A stretch of 64,000 bases of DNA from Litomosoides sigmodontis. Lineage: Eukaryota > Nematoda > Chromadorea > Rhabditida > Onchocercidae. The notes under the pieces were generated by a model that had not been told where the DNA came from, did no database searches, and saw only the letters and a program-made list of their open reading frames with translations. The DNA lies in contig OY718803.1 in the NCBI GenBank assembly GCA_963070105.1, positions 10,087,823 through 10,151,822 on the forward strand, given 5' to 3'. Position 1 is the stretch's first letter; every line of letters begins with the position of its first letter. Shown piece after piece: positions 11,581-25,683 of the stretch. A program made the position numbers and the translations under genes.

Positions 11581-14500
11581 CTAAATTAATTTTTCAATTC
11601 TTGTCTGTTTTTCATCGGGCGAGTAGATGAGGCCGTTGTACAAACGGTAGAAGCACTCATGACAGTACGGCTTTCGTTCGTGCTCCCTATAGGTGCCACG
11701 TAAATTTAATGCCTGAAATAAATTAATTAATTTTACGTGTGGCATATCGTTTCGCCTAAAAATTAATTCACAAATTTAATTTTCTAATTATTCTGTCATC
11801 GATCGATCAACACCGTCAACAATGTTTAGCGATTTTGACAAACTCATGAAAAAAGTGAAATTAGAAAATTTTATCAAACAAACGAATAAGATACTTAAGT
11901 AAAATAAAATTTACTGTAAATTTTACACGCTTCACTTTTTTGGACGGTAAAAAATTCACTCAAAAAAATAATAGCAATAGTAATTAAAACCTACACACAC
12001 ATAATAGCCTAAAAAATCAGTTAATGAGTTAATGTTTAGTGGTATTTAAAATAATTTAAAATGCAAAAAGCAGTGTACATGAGTGTCCGAAGAAATTTCA
12101 CCGTAATTTTCTGCAAATCACTAGTGTTTTTTTATTTTTATTTTAGAAAAAAAGTTGCAAACTATTTCATGAATGTTTCAACAAAAAAAAGCGCAGCAAA
12201 ATTGCAATTAACCTTTTGGCAATAAGTACACATGAAATGATATGGATGGAACTTTTGCGCGTAATAGGAACTTGGCGCTAATGCTGTTACTATTGGTCCG
12301 TCTATTCTTTCGGAACAAAATGCGCAAATTGCTGGTGAAGCAGTTGGAGAATTCTGAAACAATCCTTTCATCATTTACCCAAATAGAAAATGAAAATTTT
12401 TTGAGAAAATTACTATTTAATTTAGCAAAAATCTTGCTTTTTAGGTTGAAGAAAAAAATTGAAATTAATTTTTTCTTTATTTAACACACTTATTTTTACC
12501 TCAATATTTATCATTCGTCGCGGTGTTTCAGATCGAGAACGCTTTTTTACACTATTCCTGTAAATTAATTCAATTTTTTTTGGATATTACTTAAATGATT
12601 ACTTATTAAATAGCACTTGCTTTTTTTTAATATTGCTAATACTATTGAGCATGGTAGATTTAGTGAAAACTTTTTAAAAATTTCCATAAAAAAACCATTT
12701 CAAGGAAACGTACATTTGTGATTCAGAAATATCAACACCGTAATCTTGCGAAACTTGTTCCAACGTTAGACCATTTTCTGTTATTAAAAAATACAAAAAA
12801 TTAATTAATTTTATTGTTTATTATAGATTTTGCAAAGTTCATTAAAAAATTAAAAAGCTAATTAAATTAGAAAGTTTTAATTTATTCTAAAAATAAAGAA
12901 TAAAAAGAATAAAAATATGTTAAGTACTTTAATAGATGAATTATATAAGACGTAATTGCAATTTTCTTCATAAATTTTAGCTAAGTGAGCTAATTAACAG
13001 AAGTTAGCCAATAAACTGTTACTTTGTTTTGCTGCTGCAATCGATAGTTCGTCTTCCGGCATCGGTGTAATGCGCAAATTGTACTCAGTTATTACTTCCT
13101 GTTAATTAATTGATTAATTAGTCAATTAAGTAGAATTTCATTTAATTGTGATTGAAATATTCCTTGCTTAGCGTACTAATTGACTGATTGATTGATACTC
13201 GTGCATTTAATCATTTTCTCCTCTTACTTGAACTTAATTATTAAATTGAAAAGAGCAAATTAAAGCATAAAAGCTTCTCTTCGAAGTCATAAGCAAATGT
13301 TGGAAAAAGCTTGAAACAAAAATTGCTTTCAAATATGAAAGAATATAGTTTTAATTAAATATCAATCGAAATTAATATTTGCTATTTTAAATTTAAAATT
13401 TTGATCTTTTCCGTAAATTTTTACTAGAAATTCGTACCTCGCCATTCGCACCCTTCTTTTTCATCAATCCACGTCTTAATACGTCTGCGGTTGCGTCGAT
13501 ATCATACACCAATGCGGCTAAGGTATCCGTTACGGCATTTTGCTCTGCAAAAATTATTTTGCATTTAAATTTGATTCAATTAAATTAATTGATAATTAAT
13601 TTGATTGATTAGAAGCTACGACGAGTATTATTAATAAATATACTTTCATAGTAATTACGTGTATTTTAATAAAAATTGTGCACTTATTAGGTACTAATAA
13701 TAATAATTATGCATACTTAAATAAGCATACATTTTCTAATTTCTATTATTTGCTATTATTGATTTAATAGATAAGAAAAGACAGAAAAATTGGTTTGAAT
13801 TCAACTTCGGTTCGATTGAACTGATTATTACCGAAAAAATAATTGCTGAAGCTTAGCGCAGAATAATATCTGATGTAATGAATTAATTTTATTTCTTATT
13901 GAATTAAATTAATTACAACGTTAACACGCAAGAGTGATAGCAAAGAAGAGATAAGCAGCAAGGTGTGAGGGGAGAGAAAAAGTGAAGTAAGAAATTTAGT
14001 TGTTAAAAATTATGCTGTGCGTTGAAAGCGAAGATCCTCTACCGCACGTGTAAGTGTAGTTGTGAGAGTTTCATTTTTTACGTAAATTTTTTTTTCTAAA
14101 AATATTACACGTAAGGAGGGAAAATAAAAAAAAAAACAGAAATGCTTACTTTGATCATCTTTAAGCTTAGAAAGTTCTTTTTGCATATTTTCAGTGCTTA
14201 TAGACTTAAGACGTCCAGTTTCATCGGTTAGTTCCACCGACATTCGTCCGCTTACTTCCATTTCCCCTTGAAATGCAGTCTTCCTTTCCGCAGCCTGAAG
14301 CCAGAGATGTTCGTTTCCTTTTTTTTTTTGCAAAATCAAATTTTTATTTTGATCTAATTGTAATTTTTTTTTAAAAAAAAGAATTATCATTTGAGAAATT
14401 AGCAAATGGAAACTAATCTAGCATATGCGAACTTCCATCTTGTAACGTTGCAACTTTTCACACAATTAATTTAGTTTAATCAAAATTAAAATGCTAGAAC

Positions 14501-15386
14501 TTATAACACATCTAACATTTCTAGGTTAAATTTAAACTGAAAAATTTCTGATAAAAGATGCAAGGAAATGCACTCAAATACGAAATAGGATAATCAAATT
14601 AACAAAAAATATATGAGACAAATACATGCAAAAAAAATAAAAAAGTAATAAATTTTTTTAATATATAAAAAATTTTTCAAATTTTATTTTTAATAATATT
14701 TTAAAAAAAAATGAAATTATAAAACGAAAAGTACGAAAGTGTCGCACATATTCATTTTGCTTGCGTTGGATCAATTGTGTTGCGGCGTTCACGCTATTAA
14801 CCATCGTATTCAACGTTTTCTGTATGCTTTCGGCGTCTAAGTATAAATCTTTTTTTTTTCAAAATCAAGCATTTATGCAAATTTTTATAAAAGAATTTTA
14901 TGGAAAAAAACGAAGATTTAAATTCCATTGCTGAAATTTTACTCAATCATTGCTTTCTAATTAATTTGTAAGTTTTTGAAACAAGTTTATGCTAAAAGAA
15001 ATTTAGTGCAAACGAAACATTTCGCAGTGGCTAAAATGAAATTGAAATTTCTCATTCTTTTTTTGCGGTAGTGAAATTGATAAAATTAAATTAGAATGAT
15101 TGAAACAAATTTTTAGGTCACATCGTTGCAATACGATGATGGCAGTCTTTCTTTCCTTTTTTTTTACTACTTTCAGCTGTAATTGATAAATAATTAAATT
15201 TTAAAAAATTTTAATTTTCAATGTAAATTCTTCGTTTCGTTAAATTTAATGCTTGCTGCTTGAGTGAATGCAAAACAAACGATTGAGTGGAACATATCGG
15301 CTATATCCTCGTGATTCGGATCTATCTGATCGTTCCGATCGCGGCTGCGAATCGTACGGTGACTGAGCCGGTGAAACGGACGTCAT
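11581..15386 (-). CDS. Protein with N-terminal helical region and one C-terminal LIM domain
   Basis: Nine exons join without a phase error: 15386-15281, 14836-14748, 14294-14150, 13544-13438, 13098-13023, 12777-12714, 12557-12500, 12353-12213 and 11712-11581, giving 305 residues. The ATG is nine bases after a TTTTCAG acceptor, fitting a trans-spliced 5' end. Residues 1-35 are Ser/Arg/Pro-rich. A polar, probably helical stretch to about residue 180 follows, then a basic linker. One complete LIM domain closes the protein, with zinc ligands Cys225, Cys228, His251, His254, Cys257, Cys260, Cys279 and Cys282. The motif ends in REHERKPYCHECF, like the last LIM of the paxillin/Hic-5 group. LIM domains bind protein partners, often at adhesions or actin. 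The rest of the protein is not recognised. Confidence 0.82.
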
Positions 15387-18378
15387 ATGGCTTAACTGAA
15401 AACCATTTAAATTAGAAATCATTTCAAATTTGAAACAGAAAACAAAGAAAAAACTTAATCGACTAAAATATGTGCGAAGAACTTGCAAAATGCAAAAAAA
15501 AAAGAGATTCGTTGAGAAAAAAAAAACGAAAAATACGCGACATGCTGTAAATGCATTTTGCAATTCTAGGCATTTTCGACTAATTAACATCTGCGACAAT
15601 TTCATGCGAACCGTGAAAAATTGTGTGAAGTGACGTATAAAGGAAATTTAAGAGGAAAAAAAAAAATGAGAACACAACGAAGTGTCGCACAACGAAATTA
15701 GTCAAATGAATGAATCTGCGACTTTTCGTTTTCTCGGTGAAATTTAAAAGCTCACGTAACTGGATGAAAAAATCGTGTTTTTAACATTTTAAATTTAAAA
15801 AAAAAGCAAAAAGTCTAAGAATAAAAAATGGGGAGAAGGAACAGTTGATAGGACTGGTCGTTCCATTATTAACAAATTAGGAAAAACAATTTCGTTTTGT
15901 TTTGAAAGCTCAGTGAAATTTAATAAATGTTATTTTACTTAATTGATGCGATAAAAGTAGATAAATTCTGCTTGAACAAATTAATTAATTAATTATTAAT
16001 TTTACTTTTTCAGTGATAAGAATTGCTCATAACTATTTTATCTTAAAAGCTCAACAATATCATCATCATTTTCAACAAAAAGTTTGCTTATACGCGAATA
16101 ATGATATTTACCTCTTTCTCTCTCTCCCTCTCTCTTGTCATTCACTTATTAATTTAATTGCCAATTCTGTTATTGATTTATTTATGGTATTCACTATATC
16201 ACTGCCATATATCATTTTTCACGTGAACAATTGTTTTTCACAATTTTTTTTTGAATTTAATTACATTTACGTCTGCTCTTGTTTCCGCCTATGTTCGGAT
16301 AAAACAAAGAGCATAGCGTAAAATTTACTATTAAAAAAAATAGCAATACACAAGAATTTAACTTTGAAAGTTTTATGAAATATTCTTCTGCTCCAGCAAA
16401 ATTGGCTTGCACTAAGCTTAACTGCAAAACATTAAATAATGGAGTGAAAATTTTCAAAAACAAAACAATGGTCCAGAGTTGGCTTTGAATTGAATTTCTT
16501 TAATTAAACCAAATCAGTGATTCCTCTTACTGAATTAAAAAACGAAAATAGAAGTTGCAAATTAGTAATTTAAAAGAGTGCATTATCAACCAGATGGAAT
16601 GAATGGCCGATTAGAAAGCGAAATATTTGGAAAAACATTTTTCAAACTTAACTCAGATCTTCCAGCATGTCACTACTTTCATTACGTCATTTTTAAACTA
16701 GCAAAGAAATTAGTTCAATTTACACGTTTCATTAATTCCTTTGCAGTTTTCATTTGTTGAAAAATTTACGGCAAAAATATTTTTCAGAAAACAAGAAATA
16801 TTAAAATGATGAAATGTAAATGCATTACTAATAGTACGAAATAAAAATTATAACTTTGGAGCAATAAGCGTAGCTAAATTGACTAAATCGATCTCCTAGA
16901 TAAAACACACTAATTACAAGATTAGTTTTATTGATCAGTCTTACCTGCTAAATTTCAAGATTGAACTATTTCGTTTGAAGTTAGCTTCAATTTATATAAT
17001 TTATATTTTTGTAGTTTCTTGCACTATTTTACGTACGCTAGCACCACACGCTACCATAACTTTGATACACGTTTAGTCAAACTTTGCGAGAACGTGCAGA
17101 GATAAATTATTGATTGAATTTGTTTTTCTTATTCTTTTTTTTATTTTGTTTGCTAACAACGAAAGCAAGTTATCGATGTGATGAGAGGAAAACAGGATTT
17201 TGCTCGTCTTGAGAATTTATATCTTTGGTTGAGAAATGAAACTTTTAAATTAATCATTCCTTGCTAATCTGCGGCACACAACAAAGTGAAAGGCGAAGTG
17301 AGGAAAGAAAGGAAATGGAAATTAAATTACCAAAAACCAGTAATCATTGGCAAAAGTTTTTTTATTGATATCAGCAGTGATTATTTTATTATTAAAATTA
17401 GCAATTGTCATTTAAGAGAAAGCTTAGAAAGTTGGGAAAGGATCAGTAAATTTAAAAATTTTAATATATCTTTCAGAATTCTTCACTTCCATACAATTCT
17501 ATTTTTACTAGTTTGTAGTAGCAAAAAATAATTGAAAAAAAAAACAAAAATTAAGCTCCTGCGTATTTCAATGTTTTTTTTGCGAAAAAATCAATTTCTT
17601 TCCCAAATTTAATAAAGAATTTTAATTATCCATTTCGTTTATACAATTTTAAATAATTAATCGAATCAATTTAATGCTCTTGCGCTGGAACAACTGTAAA
17701 AATTTGCTCGAAAAAAATTGTCGATTAAAACATTTACAATTAAATCAATCGATGATCATATTATTCGAAATTAAAAATTAAATAATCAAATGTTAAGAGC
17801 ATCGATTTATCAATTTTCAGATTTCATTCACACTTACAAATAGTGGAGGAAAATGCACTGAAAATAAACACCAGCAAAAAAAGTTCAATGAAAAAGGTGG
17901 CACTAACTTCCAGGGTAAAATATCTTACTAATAATTTATTGTTAAAGACTCAGAATTGCAATAATTCAATTACTAAATAAATTAAACGAAATTAATAAAA
18001 AGACGATGATAGAAATTTCAATTGCTAATGTTAAAAGATTTAATTGAAGCATTAAAATTTCTGTCAAGTTGTTGAATGGATGAAAATGATGAAAAGGAGA
18101 GAGAAAGGGAGAGAACGAAAGAAAAAGGAAATATGCTAATTAATAGTTTAAACATAAAATGTAACTGAGAAATCAGAGTGAAATACATCAATGTAGTCTA
18201 ATATCCTCGCAAATTTTATAAAAAAATAAAATTTAATGTGAAAGAAAAAGTGCGCATTACTTTGCCTGTAAAATCAATCAATGAGAAAAAAAAAAAAGGA
18301 AAAGTGGAAAATGTAATATTTAATTTTCAACCAAAAGCAATAATAATGGAAATGATACAATTGTTGTTAGAAGATTGT

Positions 18379-18420
18379 ACGCACACGCACACGCACACGC
18401 ACACGCACGCAAGCACACAC
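18379..18420. repeat. (CACACG)n repeat
   Basis: Hexamer CACACG in tandem, decaying to CGCAAGCACACACG. Open frames over it are repeat translations. Confidence 0.85.
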
Positions 18421-19057
18421 GTACATTTCATAAAGTTTTAGCTTACTGCTCCACCACACAGCACTTCTCCCATCCTTCCGTTCATCATCCACCAAGTAAG
18501 ACTGCACACGTCTACTGCGATTGCGTCTCACTCGTTCGTCGTCCTTCCCCTTCTCCCTTCACCTCTAACTTTACAACCGCACGTCGTTTAATTTCATTTA
18601 TCTCATCTCTTTTACAACGGTCGGAATCATAGCTTCCTTCTCGCCTCAACTCACTCACTCTAACTATTAATTTCGATTATCAGTTCGTTTCGCTGCTAGT
18701 TCGAATGCTCGAAATTAGCGCAGCGTTAAGCAAATGTCAACAATTTATTTAACAACAAAAGCAACAGAAAGAGGAAGAAAATGAAGTGAACTGAAAGAAA
18801 AAAAGAAAAAAGAGACGAGAAACATTTGTTGGTGAGAAATTGTAATTGAAAGAAAGCTGGAAGTAATTGAATTCGCTACTCATTTAATTCCTAATAATTT
18901 CTCCAAAATTAAATGAAAAAAAAAGGAAGAAGGAAAATGTCTAAAATAAAGAAAAAAAACATTTAATTTATGGTATATGTGCATATTTAACAAAACAGTT
19001 GTTTGCATCATTTTATTTAAAATTTCACTTACTGGCATTTGATCATATAATAATCTC

Positions 19058-19266
19058 TGTTGCTGTTGTTTTTGTTGTTGTTTTTGTTGTTGTTTTTGTT
19101 GTTGTTTTTTTTGTTGTTTTTGTTGTTGTTTTTGTTGTTGTTTTTGTTGTTGTTTTTGTTGTTGTTTTTGTTGTTGTTTTTGTTGTTGTTTTTGTTGTTG
19201 TTTTTGTTGTTGTTTTTGTTGTTGTTTTTGCTGTCGTTTTTGCTGTCGTTTTTGTTGTTGTTGTTG
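19058..19266. repeat. Minisatellite of a 12-bp TTTTTGTTGTTG unit
   Basis: About seventeen near-identical copies of TTTTTGTTGTTG. There is one extra-T unit near 19107 and two units with CTGTCG substitutions near the 3' end. Four frames stay open across it, giving false ORFs of poly-(FLLL), (VVFV) or (NNKN) type. Confidence 0.95.
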
Positions 19267-19443
19267 ATGTCTATGCTAACAATTGTAAATTCTAATGTTA
19301 TCAAACAATTAATATTCTATTTACTTACACTTACATCATGTTTCCTTCCAATTATTGCTAATTTTTTTCACTTATTTTCACTCATTTTTTATTTATTATA
19401 TGTATTTATTTTTAAAAAAAGCATAGCTAGTAAGTCTATTTGC

Positions 19444-19540
19444 AAAACAAACAAACAAACAAACAAACAAACAAACAAACAAACAAACAAACAAACAAAC
19501 AAACAAACAAACAAACAAACAAACAAACAAACAAACAAAA
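19444..19540. repeat. (AAAC)n microsatellite
   Basis: About 24 perfect AAAC units, 178 bp after the TTTTTGTTGTTG array. Both strands give false TNKQ or CLFV repeat frames. Confidence 0.95.
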
Positions 19541-20826
19541 CAACAGGAAGAAAAGCAGGAGTACGCCGAATGTTTACTTGCAATGTAATTAATTTTACAT
19601 TTCAATTTTTCAGCAGTTTAATGAGGAAATTTCACGGACATTTTTTGCTTATCCTCCTAATGCATGAAGGTATATATGACTACTTATTTGCAACAGTGCA
19701 AATATAATTTTTGGCATTTGTTGAATAATTTCATTTGCCTTTTCTCTGCTAAATTTATTCCTTGCAAAATTTGAGATTTTTCTGAAATCAATGTTTTCGA
19801 AATGTGAACGTTGCATCTGAATCGATCTCACAGCATTCGTCGTGCATGCACTCACACATGCTTTCATCGAACACATCGATAATTGAAAGAGTAATTTTGA
19901 AAGTGCAACAATAAGAGAGAGAGAGAGAGAGAGAGGGGAAATTTAATTGCCTGTATTTCAACAGTCATACATATTGCTAGCATAAATGTCGTTCAATTTT
20001 CAATTTTTTTCAGTAATTTTTTAAATTTAATCAATATTTTTTTCAATTCTAATGCACTTTCCAATGATTGCTAGCATTTTAAAGAAATTGCTCGATTTTT
20101 CATCTTTTTTTTAATGAACTATTACGCAAAATTAATAGTCAAATTTTCTTGAAATGCGGTTCATCTATCTCACACTAGCTCAGTTCAATTGTTAATCTCT
20201 TCTCTTGAGGTGCCGCTAATTAGTTGCAAGCTAACTTAAGCGATTATCGTCTTGTATAGGTTAAAGGACGCACTGCGCCGCTATGAAGTGTTAAATCGAC
20301 GGTTAAAGAAAGGGGAGGAAATTTACGATTGTTGAAACGTACTAAGCGTTGTAAGTCATTTCAAATTTCATAAATTAGTAAAAATTAAGCACTTCCACCC
20401 TTCACAAAAATGCGCAATTAATGAAAGCATTTTAATTTTGCAAAATTTAATTATAGATAACTTTTCATTAATTTATTTACCGCATACAGTACTAGTAGTG
20501 TAAATTTTGATGAAAAACAATATTTTGGATTGAAAAGTATTAATAGAAGAATTTTCACTCGTAAATTAGATAAATGTTACTCCTTTTTTTTCTTTTGAAA
20601 ATATGCTATCAACAGACTTGGTAGGCACGCCAGCTAGTACGAATTTTTAATCTATTATTCCAAAAATAAATTATTTTACAGATTTAATTATTCGTTGTGT
20701 AAAATTTTTGAAAAACAGACGAAACATGAAGAGTTTAATTTTCCATTTGTCGCAGTTAAAAAAATTAATTTAATTTCTAAAGCAGAGAGAGAGAGAGAGA
20801 GAGCAATTATTGGTTCATTCACATAC

Positions 20827-20892
20827 CGTTGTTTCTTGTGCAGTACCATACGCCGACAGCGCGAACACGACGGAGTAATACGCCAATAGCAT
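20827..20892 (-). CDS. First coding exon of an unresolved secreted protein (signal peptide)
   Basis: An acceptor-like ACTTCAG at 20914-20920 is followed by 21 bases and an ATG, then 22 codons ending in phase 0 at a perfect GTATGT donor. The peptide (MLLAYYSVVFALSAYG, then TAQETT) is a good signal peptide with cleavage near YGTA. No downstream exon with a compatible start could be found with confidence. The LIM gene's first exon at 15.4 kb is phase-compatible, but a signal peptide on a cytosolic LIM protein would be odd. The exon may belong to a separate gene whose other exons are too small to recognise. Confidence 0.4.
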
Positions 20893-20913
20893 AAGTGACA
20901 CCGAGTAATTTGC

Positions 20914-23085
20914 CTGAAGTAAGACAAAGTGCATAAAATTCTACAAGTTCTTTTCAGGAAAAAAAAGTGTCACTTAGAATTTGAAAAGTTGAATTTGTCA
21001 AATGACAAGAGCTAAGCGAAGCGTCCACATCAGATGTGTGTGCTATGAGACCAATGGTTTGATCAATGACCGTACGTACAATTCTAATCCTTTTGTGTAA
21101 CAATCGTAAATTCATTTACGCGTCAAAAAATGTTGAAAAGTAGCAGTTCAATTGAGCTAATGCGATTATAATTCACTACTACATAATTTTGAAATTTTCA
21201 TCAAACTCTGCCAATTTTGAATAGAATTAGACAAATAGCTATGCTACAGCGCTTCACCACACACATCACAAGAAAAAAAGGAAGCGAAACACTCCTTTGA
21301 TGACTTTGAAATTATTAAACAGTAAGCTATATGCTAATTTTTCATTTATTGAAATTGTAAAAAAAAAACATAAACTACTAATTTAGCTTTATTTCATGTA
21401 AAAAATGAAATGACTAAAATATTGATTACTTCAATTTATACATTTTATACATTCGTTGGATATTTCACTGATCGAAGTTAGTTTTGTTGCTTCAGACGAT
21501 CGATAAAATAGCCATTGATGTCTTTCAGAAAAAAAAGTAAAATACATGTAGGCACGTCTAGATTGAAAATTACTAGTTAATACTTTTGTAATATTTCAAT
21601 TAATTATTGGAATTATTAAAGACACGTGTAGCGCGTGTAAACTATCTGACAATACGTGTGGGTGGAAGACACTGTAACTCAAGTAACATTGTAATTAGGA
21701 GAACGCGAAACTTTCAATATTGTAATTTTTAAATGTCAATATTGTAATTTCGGACACAATTACAGTTTATAATTAATGAAGTGAACAAAAAAAATATTGG
21801 AATTTTTTTTCGTTCAAAAATATTTTCACAAAGCAAATCATGCGATAACTTAATTTTAGCAGCGATTTAATTTGTTTTCTAAAATTAGATCTAGCAATAT
21901 ATTAAATTTATTTCAATACCAATTTAATCAATAATTGCCACAAAAGGGTTCGCTTCTTCTTTTGTTGCAAATTAAAGTCAGTCACTGATTTAAATTGAAG
22001 TAAAATGAAATGACGCACAAATAATCATTTCATCTTTTACATATTTTTTTTATCACTGTGACTGCAGAAATGATTTGCGCATTTTTAGGCTGACTATAAG
22101 TTTAGGGTCATAATACGTCAATTTAGGGAATCAATTTAATTTCAATTTCAGTTCATTCGATTAGTAATGCTTCATTCAGCCATCATTTCATCAATTAATC
22201 AATTACGCACATTTTCTACATTTTTTCTCAGAAAATGATTAATTGTCTATTTACTGTAAGACAGCATTCAACAAACAACAGCTAATTCAAATTAGGAATA
22301 TTCATGCCTTACTAATTAACTCCTCTAAACTGAGACAATCACACTATCATTATCAGCATTATCATTATCACTGTTGTCACCTTATCACTACGGCTATCAT
22401 CATCATGGCATTATCGTCATCTTAGCACTATCATCATCTTAGCATTAACACTATCACCTATGCTGACCACTGATTCCGATCCTGAAAATTCCTAATTGCA
22501 TTTGATTGAGACATTGTCCGTTCACTACAATTAAATTTTTCACATAAAACCATCCCACAAAGAAAAAATTTGGTAGTTTGACTTAAACAACAAACACTTA
22601 AACTTTTTTATTGCCAATTAAAAAAAAAAACAAATTAAAGATGGGTAATGAAATAAATGTAAATGACCAATTATCGATCGGAGATGATCGGACAAAACGC
22701 TTTGAAAAAAATTGACATAATGCAAATAAAATGATCGCTGAATGCCACTGAAAGAATTTTCAGTTGCTTTTTTTTCGCTTTTTCTTTTTGTTTTTTTCTC
22801 TTTGAAATTTTAATTTTTTTGATATTTTTCATTTCTTCCAAAAAGACATGCATTTTCTTCAACCAATAAAATAATTTTAGAGGTTCAAAATTTTTACATT
22901 TTAAAATAAAAGACAGTTAGTTAGTAATTAATATTGAAAGGTCATCAAACGGGGGAGGAGGGGAGAATTTCTTTTTTGGTAAAATAAATTAAGTGAAGTT
23001 ACAGTAATAAATATGAACCTGAATTACAAACAACACAGAATAAGTGATTTGCAACATTTAATCAACTAATGAAGTAAGTTCATTC
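20914..23085. other. Non-coding AT-rich stretch
   Basis: No coding chain is seen. A run of irregular TCA/ATC triplets lies at 22.33-22.46 kb. The portion next to 23.09 kb should be the 3' UTR of the minus-strand Gly/Cys-rich gene. Confidence 0.6.
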
Positions 23086-25606
23086 TTATCCGATTGCATA
23101 TCCACCACCTGGTGCACCATATCTGAAATTTTTCAAATTTTTTTAAAAAAAAAAAGATGGAAATTAACTTAGCCACGAATTTATTCAAACTTCTATAAAA
23201 TGGATATTATTTGACGTAAGCAACATTTATTCAATATTAATTAATACTACGATTACACACGGCTCATTTTACAACAGAATACAACACCTTCCATTTTCAT
23301 TTTCATTAAACCTTAAAAATTTTAATTTAGCAAAAAAATATAGGTTAGTAAGAGGTAAAAGTAAGCATGGAATATAACTTACCCTGCACTTGGACCAGGT
23401 GGCAAAGCATATCTGCAATGATAGTACGTACGTACATATTTAAAATTAAAATTAATTAGATTGCCTTTTATTTTTATTTTACACAAAAAAATGCAATTTA
23501 TAACATGTAAATAACAAATGAACAAGTGAATAATTAGGAAGAAAAAAGACGAATTATTTTAAATTTGTTTCAAAGTGCTAAGAACGCAGTGAATATTCGA
23601 GATGGATTAGTTTGAAGTATTGCATTTCAAATTTTAACAGTTAAAATTTCAGCTATTAATTCAAAAATCTACAATAAAATGAAATGAAATAAAATTCAAA
23701 TGAAAAGAAGATGATTTAAATTAAATGTGAATGCAGTAGATGTGGAGGTAATTATTTTGCGATAAAAAAATTTTACTTTCGAAATAAAAAAAATTCCAAC
23801 TTTCTATTCTAATTCAACCGTCTATCAATTGTTAAATGCTAAGTGCAAATGATCAGCTGCGTGGAATTATGCTCGTTGATTTCATTTAAAAAATTTTCCA
23901 TTAATCAACATAAACTATGAAAGCTTAAAACTTTCATATCCATAGCTTCCTTTAAGCACAAAAAAAAAATTGAAATATTAGAAGACAGAGTGATGGTGCC
24001 TACCTAAGATTGACTAGAATTTGATGAAGCAAAAATTCGCAGAGTAAATTACTGACATTTAATTGAAATGATTACGTTAAACAACAATGTTGCAAGAACA
24101 TACCCGCCGCTGATGCCACCGTAACCACCTCCGTGTCCCGAACAACAGCAGCCACCGCAACAACCGCCGAGATTTAGTATTGGAAAGCAAATTGGCGGCA
24201 GCTTCAAACAACAGCACTGTTGCTGACCACCACATCCACCACCACCACCACCAAAGCAGCCACTTGCATATCCTATGAAGGCCAGGAGGAGTACAAGCTT
24301 CTGTAAAATTTCACTAATTCCTTTCACTTCAATAATTTGCATGCTAATTTAGGTAAAGAAAAAAATTTTAGGAGGATATTTAGAGATTTCAATTCAAACG
24401 AAAAAAAGAAACAAAGTAAAATGAATGCAAAAAAGTAAAAGTTAAAAAAAATCTCGCTTTTTTGACTATCTTTTAGTAATGCAATCATAGCACAATGAAA
24501 AAATTATACTTTAAAAGAGAATTAAAATAAGCGAAGAAAGGAATGAACTGGAAGAGAAGATGAGCTAAATCTTTTCTTTTTCATGTAAAATATTCCAGAA
24601 GAGTTGGTTTTGTAAAATAAAATAATTTTTTTTTTAAAAAAAAAAAGAAGAAAAGAAATTTTTCGACAAACTTATAATTTTGTGGATATTTTTGGGAAAT
24701 TCTACTCCCTAATTTAAATCCTCCCTTTTTCTTCCCTATTTTTAATTCCGGATTGAAATTTTTAACAAAAATTTGATAGTGTAATTTGAACTGAACGCTG
24801 AACAGTTGACGCACAATTTAGGTTTTGGAAATCAATCAAACCATTGTATCACTGCAATAATCACGTCGTTGCGTACAAAATTAAACTCCACCTCCCCTCT
24901 TCTCCTCCCCCATGTCCGTGTGGTCCTGTGGTCATTAGATGAAACAAGTTTTCCGTCCACTAAAATTCGTAATTTCATGTTTTTTTTTTGCGTAAAAAAA
25001 GTTACGAAGGCAACGTTGCGCTCTTTTCTCAATCCATCATCCTTCACTTTTTTTTCATTTTAATTGAAAATAAAATAAATTTCATTAGGATAGGATGGAT
25101 GTGGAATAAAGAATAAAATTAATAGTTACAAGGTGAAGAATGGAATTTGAGAAGTGTAAAATGTAAAATTAATTCAAAAAAAAAGTTATTTGCTAAAAAA
25201 TTGTAATTTACGATAGCATTACTAAATTCAGCAAACAGTATTTTTCATACGTGAATGTGCGTAAGGCTTGCAGTGAGAAATGTGCGTAAGTGCGTAGGTG
25301 CGTTACGTGTCATTCTTTTTTAATGCAACACTTTGCTAATTTGATTTCTGATCAATTGAAATATGCGAAATTTTTTAACGCAACAAATTTCTAAATTTAT
25401 TTTCACTTAAATATTTTCAAATTCATAATTTATTTAGCTTGTCATTCAATGTATCACAAATTTATGCCTTTTAGTTGGTTGCGAGATTTTGAACTGATTT
25501 TATTTCAATCGTTGTGAGGATGAAGATGAAAGTAATGAACGTTGAAATTTTCTAAACACTCACCACTTTTTTTACTTTTTGTTACAGCACAAAATTTAGT
25601 GCCAAA

Positions 25607-25683
<77 letters not shown>

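Larger units (their letters stand above)
15387..20826. other. Long non-coding stretch with repeats; possible orphan exon
   Basis: No gene could be assembled. At 16363-16421 (minus) a 59-bp open piece between TTTTGCAG and a GTTAAA donor could be an exon (LSLVQANFAGAEEYF), but its 3' phase does not match the LIM gene. GC-richer DNA at 18.45-18.65 kb looks promoter-like. Simple repeats occupy 18.38-18.42, 19.06-19.27 and 19.44-19.54 kb. Confidence 0.5.

Noticed and set aside
14010..14066. Open piece ETLTTTLTRAVEDLRFQRTA with stop on the minus strand, as an extra exon of the LIM gene
   Set aside because: No acceptor precedes it (AAAAAATG context), and the flanking exons already join in phase without it.
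18999..19707. Long repetitive open frames (98-215 residues) on both strands
   Set aside because: They are translations of the TTTTTGTTGTTG and AAAC arrays, with no start or splice support.
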